A stretch of 17,431 nucleotides of DNA. Source: JAKEHA01 sp035687255. Its GTDB lineage: Bacteria; Krumholzibacteriota; Krumholzibacteriia; WVZY01; JAKEHA01. Positions within the stretch are counted from its first letter, which is position 1. Each line of letters begins with the position of its first letter. The notes beneath the pieces are model-generated. The model saw nothing but the letters and a program-made list of their open reading frames with translations, did no database searches and was not told the DNA's origin. Of the stretch, positions 7,513 to 14,833 are shown piece by piece. The translations under genes were made by a program, and so were the position numbers. The stretch covers positions 1 through 17,431 of the forward strand of contig DASRYI010000121.1 in the NCBI GenBank assembly GCA_035687255.1, given 5' to 3'.

Positions 7513-9120
7513 CTACAACCGAATCAGGATCAGCGCCTCGTTGTTGCGAATGTCCACTTCGGTAACGGGGGCGCCGACGGTTTGCCCGTCGGGGTTGAGC
7601 GGCGCGTAGGTTCCGTCGAGCACGAGGTGGGTTTTGCTCAGATCGTCGACGGTGGCGCCCACGGGAAGCAGTTTCACCAGGACCAGGGCGTTGGTGAAGC
7701 GCCGCGCATAGACATGGTAGGTCAACGACGTGTAGATGGGGTCGTTGCCGCTGTCAATGATGTAGTGCTCTTTGGTGTTCGCGTGTCCTTCGAAATCCAC
7801 GGTTCCCGGTGGAATCTCGTCGGGCTGTCCGATGTCATACTCGACGGCGGGATTGTACGCCCACGCTGAAACCGGATCCGAGCCCGAGTGGCCCGACATG
7901 GTTTCGTACATGTAGTAGGTGTGCGAGTTGGAAATGAGGTAATACAGCCCCAGTGTCAGCATCCTGCCGCGATCGGTTCCCGCCGTTCCCGACGAGTAGT
8001 CGCGGGCGCCCAGCACGCGGCGGCCGCCGGCGCGCGTCTGGTAGATGATCTGGCGCACCGCCTGGTCGTAGTCGTAGTTCTCGCTCATGCAGCGATTGCT
8101 CCCGGTGGCGGGACTCGATGTGCCGGTATACGACACCCACACCTCGCCGTAGATCCACGGCGTCGTTTTCTGGATGTCCTGCGCGCACCGGTTGGCATAG
8201 TTGAGAAACAACACGTGGCCGTAGTTGGGCATGATGTCCTTCGTCGATGCGAACTCGTTCATCATGTCGGTGGCCAGGCCCGGAAACAGATTCTCGATCG
8301 CGACCGTGTAGGGATGGTTGTCGTCAATCGAAACGCCGTAGTACTCCGATGAGTGATCCAGCAGTCCTTCGTTGAAGATGGGATACCAGATGGCGTCGTC
8401 GACGAGAACGCCATCCAGCGGCCCGCTGGCGAAGGGGTGGCCGTACCACCACGTGCCGTCGATCAGTCCACCGATGTAGGCGTCGAGAAAGCGATGGTAG
8501 TTCGGATTCGCCACGTTGGCGAAGTACCACGGGCTGCCTCCGTTATAGAACCCGACGACGCGCGATTGGTCGCGGCTGGTGGCGCTGGCCGGATTGCCGC
8601 CGCCGCCGGGGTTCCATCCCGGCACCATCCCGGACGCAAACCCGGGCACGATGCTCTTGCCCTCCCACGTGGGGACGTTCACGTCTTCCTTGTAGTGGAG
8701 ATAGAGATCCTCGGGATTCACGTTGTGCGCACTGGCCCACGCCGGCGCACTGGGCCCGGCGCGGTCGAAGCGATTGAAGCGCGCCACGACATATTCAAAG
8801 AGACGAATGTTGGGATTGACCGCGCGCGCTTCGTCGGGGTCGGAGATCCCGATCAGCAGGTCATAGTGTGACGCACGCCAGTCGATTTCGTTGGTATCCA
8901 GCGGCGGGCGCAGCAGGCACGAGGCCGTCTGGATGTGCGGGCGCAGCGCGGGTGTAATCGCGCCGCACACCGCGCCATTGCACTCCTGGTCAAAACCGCA
9001 GGAGAAATCGGTGACGCACGTGCCCTGGGTGCCGCTTGTCTCCGCGGGGCCGGACGACGACGCACACGCGGTCGCCACGGCAAGCGCGAGCGCGGGAATG
9101 ACCAGATATCGAGGTTGCAT
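7513..9120 (-). CDS. Lipoprotein with a TIM-barrel glycosidase-like domain (GHL15-like, tentative)
   Basis: The product has 535 residues from the ATG at 9120, which has GGAGAG 5 nt upstream on its own strand; a longer in-frame start at 9312 has no such support. The N-terminus MQPRYLVIPALALAVATAC is a lipoprotein signal with Cys19. A Ser/Gly-rich linker is followed by a small Cys motif (C35, C41, C47, C52, reading CGFDQECNGAVCG), a type seen on delta-proteobacterial-style lipoproteins. The main domain has features of hypothetical TIM-barrel glycoside hydrolases (GHL/GH114-like): IRLFEYVVAR on a predicted strand, LDGVLVDDAIW (235-245) with candidate acidic catalytic residues, GHVLFLNYANR, YGEVWVS (324-330) and RVLGARDYSS. 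A C-terminal beta domain (about 465-535) resembles the end domain of such enzymes. Activity on an alpha-linked glycan is inference, and the exact family is not certain. It converges with the phosphatase gene with a 6-nt gap. Confidence 0.65.
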   Translation of the reverse strand: MQPRYLVIPALALAVATACASSSGPAETSGTQGTCVTDFSCGFDQECNGAVCGAITPALRPHIQTASCLLRPPLDTNEIDWRASHYDLLIGISDPDEARAVNPNIRLFEYVVARFNRFDRAGPSAPAWASAHNVNPEDLYLHYKEDVNVPTWEGKSIVPGFASGMVPGWNPGGGGNPASATSRDQSRVVGFYNGGSPWYFANVANPNYHRFLDAYIGGLIDGTWWYGHPFASGPLDGVLVDDAIWYPIFNEGLLDHSSEYYGVSIDDNHPYTVAIENLFPGLATDMMNEFASTKDIMPNYGHVLFLNYANRCAQDIQKTTPWIYGEVWVSYTGTSSPATGSNRCMSENYDYDQAVRQIIYQTRAGGRRVLGARDYSSGTAGTDRGRMLTLGLYYLISNSHTYYMYETMSGHSGSDPVSAWAYNPAVEYDIGQPDEIPPGTVDFEGHANTKEHYIIDSGNDPIYTSLTYHVYARRFTNALVLVKLLPVGATVDDLSKTHLVLDGTYAPLNPDGQTVGAPVTEVDIRNNEALILIRL

Positions 9121-9264
9121 GGGCTCTCTCCGGTGATCGTGACACGGGTGAATCTCCCGGTAGGTGCAACGGATGTGCCTGCGAATCCCAAACCCGGCAC
9201 TTGGCGGAGCGTGGTGGGGAAGGGCGCATGCCTCCCCGTGGGGGCGAATTGGGGCGCAAAATGA

Positions 9265-9294
9265 TTGTCGCCGGGAAGGCTTCGGCTCTACACT
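9265..9294 (+). promoter_or_regulatory. Candidate promoter of the glycosyltransferase gene
   Basis: TTGTCG (9265-9270) and TACACT (9289-9294) are separated by 18 bp, each matching the consensus at four of six positions. The predicted start near 9301 leaves a leader of about 57 nt before the ATG at 9358. The rest of the 237-nt divergent spacer (9121-9357) shows no gene or further structure that I can support. Confidence 0.4.
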
Positions 9295-9357
9295 CGCTCT
9301 CCACGCGTGCAATCTGCCCGCAGGGGCGGTTTTTGTGGCGTGGTACCAGGCAATTTC

Positions 9358-10488
9358 ATGGAGTCCAAGCGAATCCTGTTCGTGTCATCCCTGCGCCGCT
9401 ACGGCGGCGGCGAGCGATGGATGTTGGACACGGCGGCCGGCCTGCGGGAACGCGGCCACGATGTGCGCCTGGCGGCGCGCCCGGGCAGCGTACTGGCAGC
9501 CAACGCGCCGGCGCGGGGCATTCCTCTGTTCAGCATCGAGATGCGCGGCGACGTGGATCCCATCGCCATCACCCAGTTCGCCGGCGTACTGCGCCGTTTT
9601 CAGCCCGAGATTGTGTGTCCCAACCTGGACCGCGAGATCCGCATTGCGGCCGCCAGTATCCGCGCGTCGCGGGCGTTGCGCCCCCGGCCGGTTCGTCCCC
9701 GCCTGATTCCGCGCCGGGGCAGCGAGTTTCCCCTCAAGGACAAACGTCACTACCGGCTGGTCTATCTCCTCGACATCAATCGGGTGATCGTGAATTCCGA
9801 GGCCACCAAGCGCACCATGGTGAAGGACGCGCCGTGGTTCCCGCCGGAAAAAGCGGTGGTGGTATACAACGGGATCGACGCCGCGCCCTACGACCGCCTC
9901 GTGGAGCAGCGCGATGCGCTGCGTGCCAGGCTGCGGGGCGCGATCGGTGCGCCACCCGATGCCCCGGTCGTATCGCTGGTGGGCGAGCTCAACGAGCGCA
10001 AGCAGCAACGCGTGGTGATCGAGGCCGCGCCCCACGTGCTGGAGAAATTCCCCAACGCCCGCATCCTCTTTGTGGGTGACGGCGACGATCGCGCCAAACT
10101 GGAAGCGGCCGTGCGCGAGCGCGGCCTGCATCCCTCCATCGTCTTCACGGGATTCCGCGCCGATGTGCCCGAGATTCTCACCGGCAGCGATGCGCTGCTG
10201 CTGCCGTCGCGCGTGGAGGGTTTCGGCTACGTGCTCGTCGAGGCGATGGCTGCGGGGATTCCCTGCATCGCGTCGCGTGTCAGCAGCATTCCGGAAATTC
10301 TCGAGGACGGTGTCACCGGCATTCTGCACGCCGTGGGCGATTCAGGCGCCATTGCGGACGCAGTCATCGATGTGTTGTCGGATCGCGAGCGCGCACGCGC
10401 CATGGGAGATGCCGGTGCGCGCGTCGCACGCGAGAAGTTTACGCTGACCACCATGCTCGACCAGGTCGAAAAGATTTTCTGTTCCTGA
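9358..10488 (+). CDS. Glycosyltransferase family 4 (GT-B fold)
   Basis: The product has 376 residues. I chose the ATG at 9358 (MESKRILFVSSLRRYGGGER) because the usual first GT-B strand and glycine-rich loop begin right there and AGG lies 7 nt upstream; an in-frame start at 9265 overlaps the candidate promoter. The N-terminal acceptor domain (1-165) resembles Glyco_transf_4. The C-terminal nucleotide-sugar domain has VVSLVGELNERKQQ (204-217), ARILFVGDGDDRAKLE and the GT4 EX7E motif from E287 to E295 within VEGFGYVLVEAMAAGIPCIAS. Members transfer an activated sugar with retention of configuration, usually in lipopolysaccharide, capsule or glycolipid synthesis. Donor and acceptor cannot be read from sequence. 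No other glycan-assembly genes are next to it; the convergent or divergent neighbours do not define a pathway. It lacks membrane segments and is probably cytoplasmic or membrane-associated. Confidence 0.93.
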   Translation: MESKRILFVSSLRRYGGGERWMLDTAAGLRERGHDVRLAARPGSVLAANAPARGIPLFSIEMRGDVDPIAITQFAGVLRRFQPEIVCPNLDREIRIAAASIRASRALRPRPVRPRLIPRRGSEFPLKDKRHYRLVYLLDINRVIVNSEATKRTMVKDAPWFPPEKAVVVYNGIDAAPYDRLVEQRDALRARLRGAIGAPPDAPVVSLVGELNERKQQRVVIEAAPHVLEKFPNARILFVGDGDDRAKLEAAVRERGLHPSIVFTGFRADVPEILTGSDALLLPSRVEGFGYVLVEAMAAGIPCIASRVSSIPEILEDGVTGILHAVGDSGAIADAVIDVLSDRERARAMGDAGARVAREKFTLTTMLDQVEKIFCS

Positions 10489-10498
10489 CAACATTTGC

Positions 10499-10529
10499 TT
10501 GACGGACTTCGGGCATCCCGGTCTATTCT
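10499..10529 (+). promoter_or_regulatory. Candidate promoter of the putative small RNA
   Basis: TTGACG (10499-10504) is followed after 19 bp by TATTCT (10524-10529); with 17 bp spacing the alternative -10 is TCTATT. It begins 11 nt downstream of the glycosyltransferase stop. No protein start follows before the terminator at 10620-10655, so it would drive an RNA of about 120 nt. The spacing is longer than ideal. Confidence 0.4.
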
Positions 10530-10535
10530 GCCTTA

Positions 10536-10656
10536 TTGCGATGCGGGCGCATCGTAAGACAATCTGCGAGCGCACCATCCGTCGCGAAGGCGTGAGCCCT
10601 CGAACGCGATAGTGCAGGGACGGGCGCCGGGCCTCACCCGGCGCCCGTATTTTTTC
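10536..10656 (+). ncRNA. Putative free-standing structured small RNA of about 120 nt
   Basis: Between a candidate promoter and an intrinsic terminator lie two further foldable elements and no credible ORF. Hairpin 1 is TTGCGATGC (10536-10544), loop GGGC, GCATCGTAA (10549-10557), nine pairs with one G-U. Element 2 is nested: GCAC (10572-10575) with GTGC (10612-10615), TCGCG (10582-10586) with CGCGA (10605-10609), and GGC (10589-10591) with GCC (10596-10598) closing a GTGA tetraloop of the GNRA type. The terminator hairpin ends the transcript. I do not recognise it as SRP RNA, 6S RNA, RNase P RNA, tmRNA or a riboswitch class. No gene lies downstream on this strand, so a cis-regulatory role is unlikely. 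The alternative is simply a long 3' untranslated end of the glycosyltransferase mRNA. Confidence 0.4.
10620..10655 (+). terminator. Strong intrinsic terminator
   Basis: A perfect 12-bp GC-rich stem (10620-10631 with 10637-10648) with loop CCTCA is followed by A and six T residues (10650-10655). The T-tract is only on the plus strand, so it stops transcription from the glycosyltransferase or the putative small RNA, not from the TRAP operon. Confidence 0.9.
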
Positions 10657-10933
10657 TTCCCTCTCTTATCACTCTCATCGTCGCGTGCTGCTCCGCTCGG
10701 CCTCGGGCGTCTCGTTGTCTCACGTCCTCGCGGTGGTCCACCGTGCGCGTCATTCGTTTGCCGCCCGCTGCGGATTGTTCGCCAACGAGAGCCCTGCGTC
10801 CTCGCTCCGGCGTCCGGGCACAAGCGCGAACGACTGAGCAAGCGAGCGGGTGGCACCGGACGGGGACCCCGGCAACGAGCGGAGCGAAGTTGTTCCGGAG
10901 TGGCCGGTGACAGGACCCGCGAGCGAAACGAGA
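10657..10933. other. Intergenic stretch without a supported gene
   Basis: The stretch holds no ORF with recognisable content; open frames here are by-products of high GC. It contains degenerate GAGCGGAGCG-type words (10877-10886) and TGCTCCGCTC (10689-10698), the inverse complement of the core word of the tandem repeat that follows. This suggests a decayed or dispersed repeat family filling the space between the two convergent transcription units. Confidence 0.5.
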
Positions 10934-11030
10934 GCGGTGAGAAGCATGAGCGGAGCACGTGCAGTGAGAAGTGCGAGCGGAGCAAGTGCAGTGAGAAGCA
11001 CGAGCGGAGCACGTGCAGTGAGAAGTGCGA
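10934..11030. repeat. 27-bp tandem repeat, about 3.6 copies
   Basis: Three full 27-bp units (10934-10960, 10961-10987, 10988-11014) and a partial fourth (11015 to about 11030) share the frame GCAGTGAGAAG, a variable triplet, then GAGCGGAGCA and a variable end (CGT/AGT). The core GAGCGGAGCA recurs at 10948, 10975 and 11002, exactly 27 bp apart. Units differ by a few substitutions. The array ends right at the dctM stop codon (11039-11041). The 27-bp period would give a 9-residue periodic peptide in any frame, but no supported gene spans it. Confidence 0.85.
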
Positions 11031-11038
11031 GCGGGCGA

Positions 11039-12301
11039 CTAGTGCGAGAACAGATGAACCAGCGAGAGGCTCAGGGCGGGTGCGTAGGTGATGATCACCA
11101 GCGCCACCAGCATCAGCAGCAGGAAGGGCACGCTGGCGGAGTACAGCTTCACCACCGGCTCCTTGAAGCGGAATGACGAGATGAAGAGATTCAGTCCCAC
11201 CGGCGGTGTGAGGTAGCCGATCTCCAGATTGGTGAGAAACACGATGCCCAGATGCACGGGATCGACGCCGAAGCCCACGGCCACCGGTGCGATCAACGGC
11301 ACCACCACGATCAGCGCCGAGAAGATGTCCATGAGGCAGCCCACCACCAGCAGGAACAGATTCAGGATCAGGAGGAAGGTGTACTTGCTGGAAATGTAGT
11401 GCTGCATCCAGGCCAGGATGCGCATGGGTACTTCGGCGTCGATCACGTAGTTCACGAAACCGAACGAGCACATGATGATCACCAGGATGCCGCCCACCAG
11501 CGCCACGCTCTCGGCGAAGATTTCCGGCAGCTTGCGCACGGAGATGTCGCGGTAGATGAACACCTCCACCACCAGCGCGTAGAGCGCGGTGATGGCGGCG
11601 GCTTCCATGACGGTGATGATGCCGCCGTAGATCCCGCCCAGAATGATGATGGGGAGGGGAATCTCCCAGGCCGCGTTGCGCACCGCCGTGCGCACGGCGG
11701 CCCACGAGAAGGGCGGGCTCTGGATGCCGTCCTTGCGCCCGCGGTAGAAGCCGAAGCTGGCCAGCATCACCACCAGCAGAATTCCGGGAAGAATGCCGGC
11801 GAGGAACAGCTTGTCGATCTGCACTTCCGCCACGTAGCCGTAGATGATCAGCGGCAGGCTGGGCGGAAACAAGAGCCCGAGGCTGCCGGAGGCGGTCACC
11901 AGTCCCAGCGAGAACTTGCGACTGTAGCCTTCCGTCAGGAGCGCGGGCAGCAGCAGGCCGCCCATCGCCACAATGGTCACGCCCGAGGCGCCGGTGAATG
12001 CGGTGAACACGGCGCACGCCACCAGCGCCACCACCGCGAGTCCTCCGGGAAAGAGCGCGCGCGAGAGGGCGACGAGGCGATCCGGTGCCTTGCTATGTGC
12101 GAAGAGATACCCCGCCAGCGTGAACAACGGAATCGCCACCAGCAGCGGAGACCCGGCCACCGAGTACATCGACACCGCCACCGACGAGATGTCGATACCC
12201 GCGGAAAAGAAGAGCGCCATGGCCAGCACACCAAACACCGCGAACAGCGGCATTCCCGAGAGCGCCAGCAGTCCGAGGACGATGCCGAGCAGCGCCAGCA
12301 T
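11039..12301 (-). CDS. dctM: TRAP transporter large permease subunit DctM
   Basis: The product has 420 residues, close to the usual 425 of DctM. It is hydrophobic throughout with about 12 predicted membrane segments. Family marks are an N-terminal half with IPLFTLAGYLFAHSKAPDRL, FTGASGVTIVAMGGLLLPAL and LGLLFPPSLPLIIYGYVAEVQIDKLFLAGILPG, and a C-terminal half with VVGCLMDIFSALIVVVPLIAPVA and TNLEIGYLTPPVGLNLFISS. These are the two inverted elevator-type halves of the IT superfamily, carrying the Na+ sites in the hairpin loops. The ATG at 12301 lies 1 nt after the dctQ stop (TGA-C-ATG), so translation is coupled. It is the last gene of the operon and is followed by the 27-bp repeats; I see no T-rich terminator on this strand. 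Confidence 0.96.
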   Translation of the reverse strand: MLALLGIVLGLLALSGMPLFAVFGVLAMALFFSAGIDISSVAVSMYSVAGSPLLVAIPLFTLAGYLFAHSKAPDRLVALSRALFPGGLAVVALVACAVFTAFTGASGVTIVAMGGLLLPALLTEGYSRKFSLGLVTASGSLGLLFPPSLPLIIYGYVAEVQIDKLFLAGILPGILLVVMLASFGFYRGRKDGIQSPPFSWAAVRTAVRNAAWEIPLPIIILGGIYGGIITVMEAAAITALYALVVEVFIYRDISVRKLPEIFAESVALVGGILVIIMCSFGFVNYVIDAEVPMRILAWMQHYISSKYTFLLILNLFLLVVGCLMDIFSALIVVVPLIAPVAVGFGVDPVHLGIVFLTNLEIGYLTPPVGLNLFISSFRFKEPVVKLYSASVPFLLLMLVALVIITYAPALSLSLVHLFSH

Positions 12302-12302
12302 G

Positions 12303-12875
12303 TCAGCTGTCCGCTCCTGCCTCGGCCGGTTCGCGGCCCAGGAAGATGGCCAGCAGGGTGCGGTATGCGATGGTTGTGAAGGCCACCGGGAGAATCAGCT
12401 GCACGACCCAGGTCTTGATGCCGAGGAAGGCCATTTCACCGTAGCTGCGCTCGTCGATCACCAGCCGGCCGGCGGCGATGGCGAGCAGATAGGCGGCGAT
12501 CGCCGTCGCTCCGTACACCAGCAGCCGGCGCAGCGGTTTCAAACGCGCCGGTGTCATGCGCGAGATGACGTCGATGGTGATGTGGTTCATGCGCGCGGAC
12601 GCGATCATCGCCCCCACCGCGCCCAGGTAGAGCACGGCGTGGCGCATGAAAGGATCCGCCCACAGCAGGCCGGAGTGCATGGCGTTGCGCATGATGATCT
12701 GGATCGTGCCCAGTGTGACCAGCGAGGCCAGCAGCAGCACGATCAGACCGATTTCCAGGCGGGCGAGAAAATCGAACACGCGGCGGGCGCCGTCACGGCG
12801 GTCGAGGCGCGCGCGCGCCGCCGCCAGAGCAATGAGCACCACAAATCCGGCGGCCAGCAACGCGTAGCGATTCAT
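12303..12875 (-). CDS. dctQ: TRAP transporter small permease subunit DctQ
   Basis: The product has 190 residues from the ATG at 12875. Longer in-frame starts overlap dctP and are not supported. Five hydrophobic segments are visible: about residues 5-21, 40-60, 80-98, 115-135 and 150-172. DctQ normally has four helices; the conserved core here is ADPFMRHAVLYLGAVGAMIASARMNH followed by ITIDVIS, matching the family region with the conserved His after helix 2. The extra N-terminal helix, followed by a basic stretch RARLDRRDGARR, is unusual. The protein forms the membrane complex with DctM. It begins 16 nt after the dctP stop without a clear Shine-Dalgarno site and its stop is 1 nt from the dctM start. 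Confidence 0.9.
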   Translation of the reverse strand: MNRYALLAAGFVVLIALAAARARLDRRDGARRVFDFLARLEIGLIVLLLASLVTLGTIQIIMRNAMHSGLLWADPFMRHAVLYLGAVGAMIASARMNHITIDVISRMTPARLKPLRRLLVYGATAIAAYLLAIAAGRLVIDERSYGEMAFLGIKTWVVQLILPVAFTTIAYRTLLAIFLGREPAEAGADS

Positions 12876-12891
12876 GTCAGCGAAGCGGCGG

Positions 12892-13920
12892 TCACTGGGC
12901 CCCGTGGGTGGCGCGATAGTCGGCGAGCAGCTTCTTGACGCGATCGAGAAGTTCCTGCGAGTACAGCGTGCCCACACCGTCGCTCCACGCCGCACGCCCG
13001 CGCTCGGTGAATTCCTTGCGCGCGGCCGGGTCCACCGCCACCACCTCCACGCCTTCCTTCTTGATCTCCTCGATCGCCTCCTGGTTCTGCGTGCGCGTCT
13101 TGGCGGTGAGATCAGCCAGGTGCTGGTGGGTCACGTCCTTGATGACCGCAATGTCGGCGTCACTCACGCCGGCGAGGGATTTCTTCGACACGATCACCGC
13201 GCTGATGCCGTGGGTGATGGGCACATCGCTCATGTACTTGACCCGCGAGTACCACTGCAGCGCCACGCACGCCAGCGGCGAGGCGTACACCGCGTCCACC
13301 ACGCCGGTCTGGAGCGACGTGAGGACGTCGGGCGCAGCCAGCGGGATGGGGGCGATCTTGAAGGCCTTGAAGAAGATTTCCGCCAGCCGGTCGCCGGACC
13401 AGATCCACCACTTGCACGTGGCCATGTCTTCTGGATTGCGCACGGGCGTATGTGTGAACAGATACACGAAGCCGACATCCGTCCAGCCCAGCAAGGTGTA
13501 GCCCTGCTCGTCGAACGCCTTCTCGTAGTAGTCGTTGGTCTGCGAACGCACGTAGTCGAGTTCCTCGACATTGTCGAACATGAAAGGCAGCTCGAGCACG
13601 CGCACTTCCGGCACGATGCTGCCCAGGCCGAAGCCGGTGAAGCCGGCGCCGTGAATCTGGCCCACGCGGATCTTGCGGATCACGTCCTTTTCGTCCCCCT
13701 GGACGCCGCCGGGGAAGAACTTGAACCCGACGCGGTTGTCGGTGCGTGTGCGCACGTCGTCGTCGATCTTGTGCATGGTTTTCATCCACGTGCTGCCTTC
13801 GGGTGCCAGCGTGGCCAGCTTGATTTCGACCTTCGCCTTACCCGGCTTCTGCGCCGAGACCGGCAGGGCGGCAAGGGCCACGATGGCGAGGCTGCACGCG
13901 AGACTTCTAGAAAAGGTCAT
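12892..13920 (-). CDS. dctP: TRAP transporter substrate-binding protein DctP (TPAT type)
   Basis: The product has 342 residues. A Sec signal (MTFSRSLACSLAIVALAALPVSA, likely cleaved before Q24) leads into the DctP domain: IKLATLAPEGSTWMKTMHKI (33-52), GDEKDVIRKIRVGQIHGAGF (75-94), VLELPFMFDN (108-117), NPEDMATCKWWIW (162-174) and LTSLQTGVVDAVYASP (200-215). Most family members have K-x-R at the position of K170-W171-W172, where the arginine binds the substrate carboxylate; here tryptophans replace it. That matches its pairing with TatT, since TPAT-type binding proteins are thought to handle more hydrophobic ligands. The start overlaps the 3' end of tatT by 14 nt and has GGGAGA 6 nt upstream inside tatT, so translation is coupled. 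Confidence 0.95.
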   Translation of the reverse strand: MTFSRSLACSLAIVALAALPVSAQKPGKAKVEIKLATLAPEGSTWMKTMHKIDDDVRTRTDNRVGFKFFPGGVQGDEKDVIRKIRVGQIHGAGFTGFGLGSIVPEVRVLELPFMFDNVEELDYVRSQTNDYYEKAFDEQGYTLLGWTDVGFVYLFTHTPVRNPEDMATCKWWIWSGDRLAEIFFKAFKIAPIPLAAPDVLTSLQTGVVDAVYASPLACVALQWYSRVKYMSDVPITHGISAVIVSKKSLAGVSDADIAVIKDVTHQHLADLTAKTRTQNQEAIEEIKKEGVEVVAVDPAARKEFTERGRAAWSDGVGTLYSQELLDRVKKLLADYRATHGAQ

Positions 13921-14806
13921 CAGCTTCTCCCAGCAACGATGAGGATTTCTTGCGAGCGATCAGATTGAGCAGGCGGTAGGGATCATCAGGAGGTTCCGGC
14001 GCGGCCGCCACGCGGGCGAGCGCCTGCCGGAATTGATCGCCGTCCTGGATTCGGTACAGATAGAATTTTGCGAAGAAATAGTGCGGAAGCAAGAACGTCG
14101 AGTCCGCCGCCGCGAAAGCCTTGTTGAAATTCTCGAGGGATTTTTCCGGGCTCCCGCCGAACATGGGCGGACGGAAGGCATACAGGCTGCCCACCATCAC
14201 ATAGGGAAGGCCGTTGAAGTAGGCCCCGTCGAGCTCGGTGCAGCGCACGAGCAGTGCGGTCACCTTGGGGATATCGCGCAGGACGGCGGTGGAGTCGAGG
14301 TGCAGGCTGATGAACTGCGCCCAGTTGGCGGCGGTCCACACCGCCGCGGGCACGTCCTTCTTGCGCACTGCCGGCATCGCCTTCTCGAACTCCTCCAGCG
14401 GCACATCCCAGTTGCGGGGCAGCTTCTTGTTCTTCTCCAGCATCGCGCGGCCGTGCGCCATGCCCTTGAGGTAGAGCTGCGACGCGTATCCGGGGTCGCT
14501 TTCCTCGTAGGTGGAGAACGCGTAGCTGAAATACAGCATGGAAGCGTTGAGGCGCAGGCTCTCGTTGCCGGGATCCGTGCGAATCAGCCCTTCCAGCAGG
14601 AAGAGGTTGGCGGCGGCGCCGTCCTGAAACATGCGCAGGTCGTCGGACTCCATGGCCGCGTCGCGCGCATTGTCCAGCACCGGGACCATCACGTGCCCCA
14701 CGGAGAACTTCGCCGTCGAGCATCCCGAGACCGCAAGCATGACGGCGCCGAGGATCACCGGGGTCGCAGTACGCCATCGTTGGGAGTGCAAGTTCATGGC
14801 GGGCAT
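13907..14806 (-). CDS. tatT: TRAP transporter TatT component (TPR-like lipoprotein)
   Basis: The product has 299 residues from ATG 14806, or 296 from ATG 14797. It has a lipoprotein signal with lipobox VSGC (Cys29 in the longer form), followed by an all-helical protein: NARDAAMESDDLRMFQDGAAANLFLLEGLI, LRLNASMLYFSYAFSTYEESDPGYASQLYLKG, AVWTAANWAQFISLHLDS, ELDGAYFNGLPYVMVGSLYAFRPPMFGGSPEKSLENFNKAF and LLPHYFFAKFYLY. This is the TatT family pattern: a TPR-like trimer with a pore, known from Treponema pallidum Tp0956, that binds the DctP partner. It is the first gene of the operon and overlaps dctP by 14 nt. The candidate promoter (14805-14833) would start transcription close to ATG 14797, making that the likelier true start and the mRNA leaderless. 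Confidence 0.92.
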   Translation of the reverse strand: MPAMNLHSQRWRTATPVILGAVMLAVSGCSTAKFSVGHVMVPVLDNARDAAMESDDLRMFQDGAAANLFLLEGLIRTDPGNESLRLNASMLYFSYAFSTYEESDPGYASQLYLKGMAHGRAMLEKNKKLPRNWDVPLEEFEKAMPAVRKKDVPAAVWTAANWAQFISLHLDSTAVLRDIPKVTALLVRCTELDGAYFNGLPYVMVGSLYAFRPPMFGGSPEKSLENFNKAFAAADSTFLLPHYFFAKFYLYRIQDGDQFRQALARVAAAPEPPDDPYRLLNLIARKKSSSLLGEADDLF

Positions 14807-14833
14807 AGTACGGGCGCAGACGAAATCTGGAAA
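14805..14833 (-). promoter_or_regulatory. Candidate promoter of the tatT-dctPQM operon
   Basis: On the minus strand TTTCCA (14833-14828) is followed after 17 bp by TACTAT (14810-14805), four and four-to-five matches to consensus. The -10 overlaps the first tatT ATG, so transcription would begin near 14797, the second in-frame ATG. The -35 partly overlaps the T-tract of the tRNA terminator. Confidence 0.35.

Noticed and set aside
10620..10655. Bidirectional terminator also serving the TRAP operon
   Set aside because: A T-tract exists only on the plus strand; on the minus strand the hairpin is followed by CCCTGCAC.
10934..11040. CRISPR array
   Set aside because: The 27-bp units are directly adjacent without unique spacers and no cas genes are present.
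10612..11091. Repeat-containing protein on the plus strand (9-residue HERSTCSEK-like periods)
   Set aside because: The frame starts inside the terminator, runs antisense into dctM and has low-complexity content explained by the DNA repeat.
10533..12017. 494-residue minus-strand open frame
   Set aside because: It is an alternate frame of dctM plus GC-rich spacer; dctM in the other frame has full family conservation.
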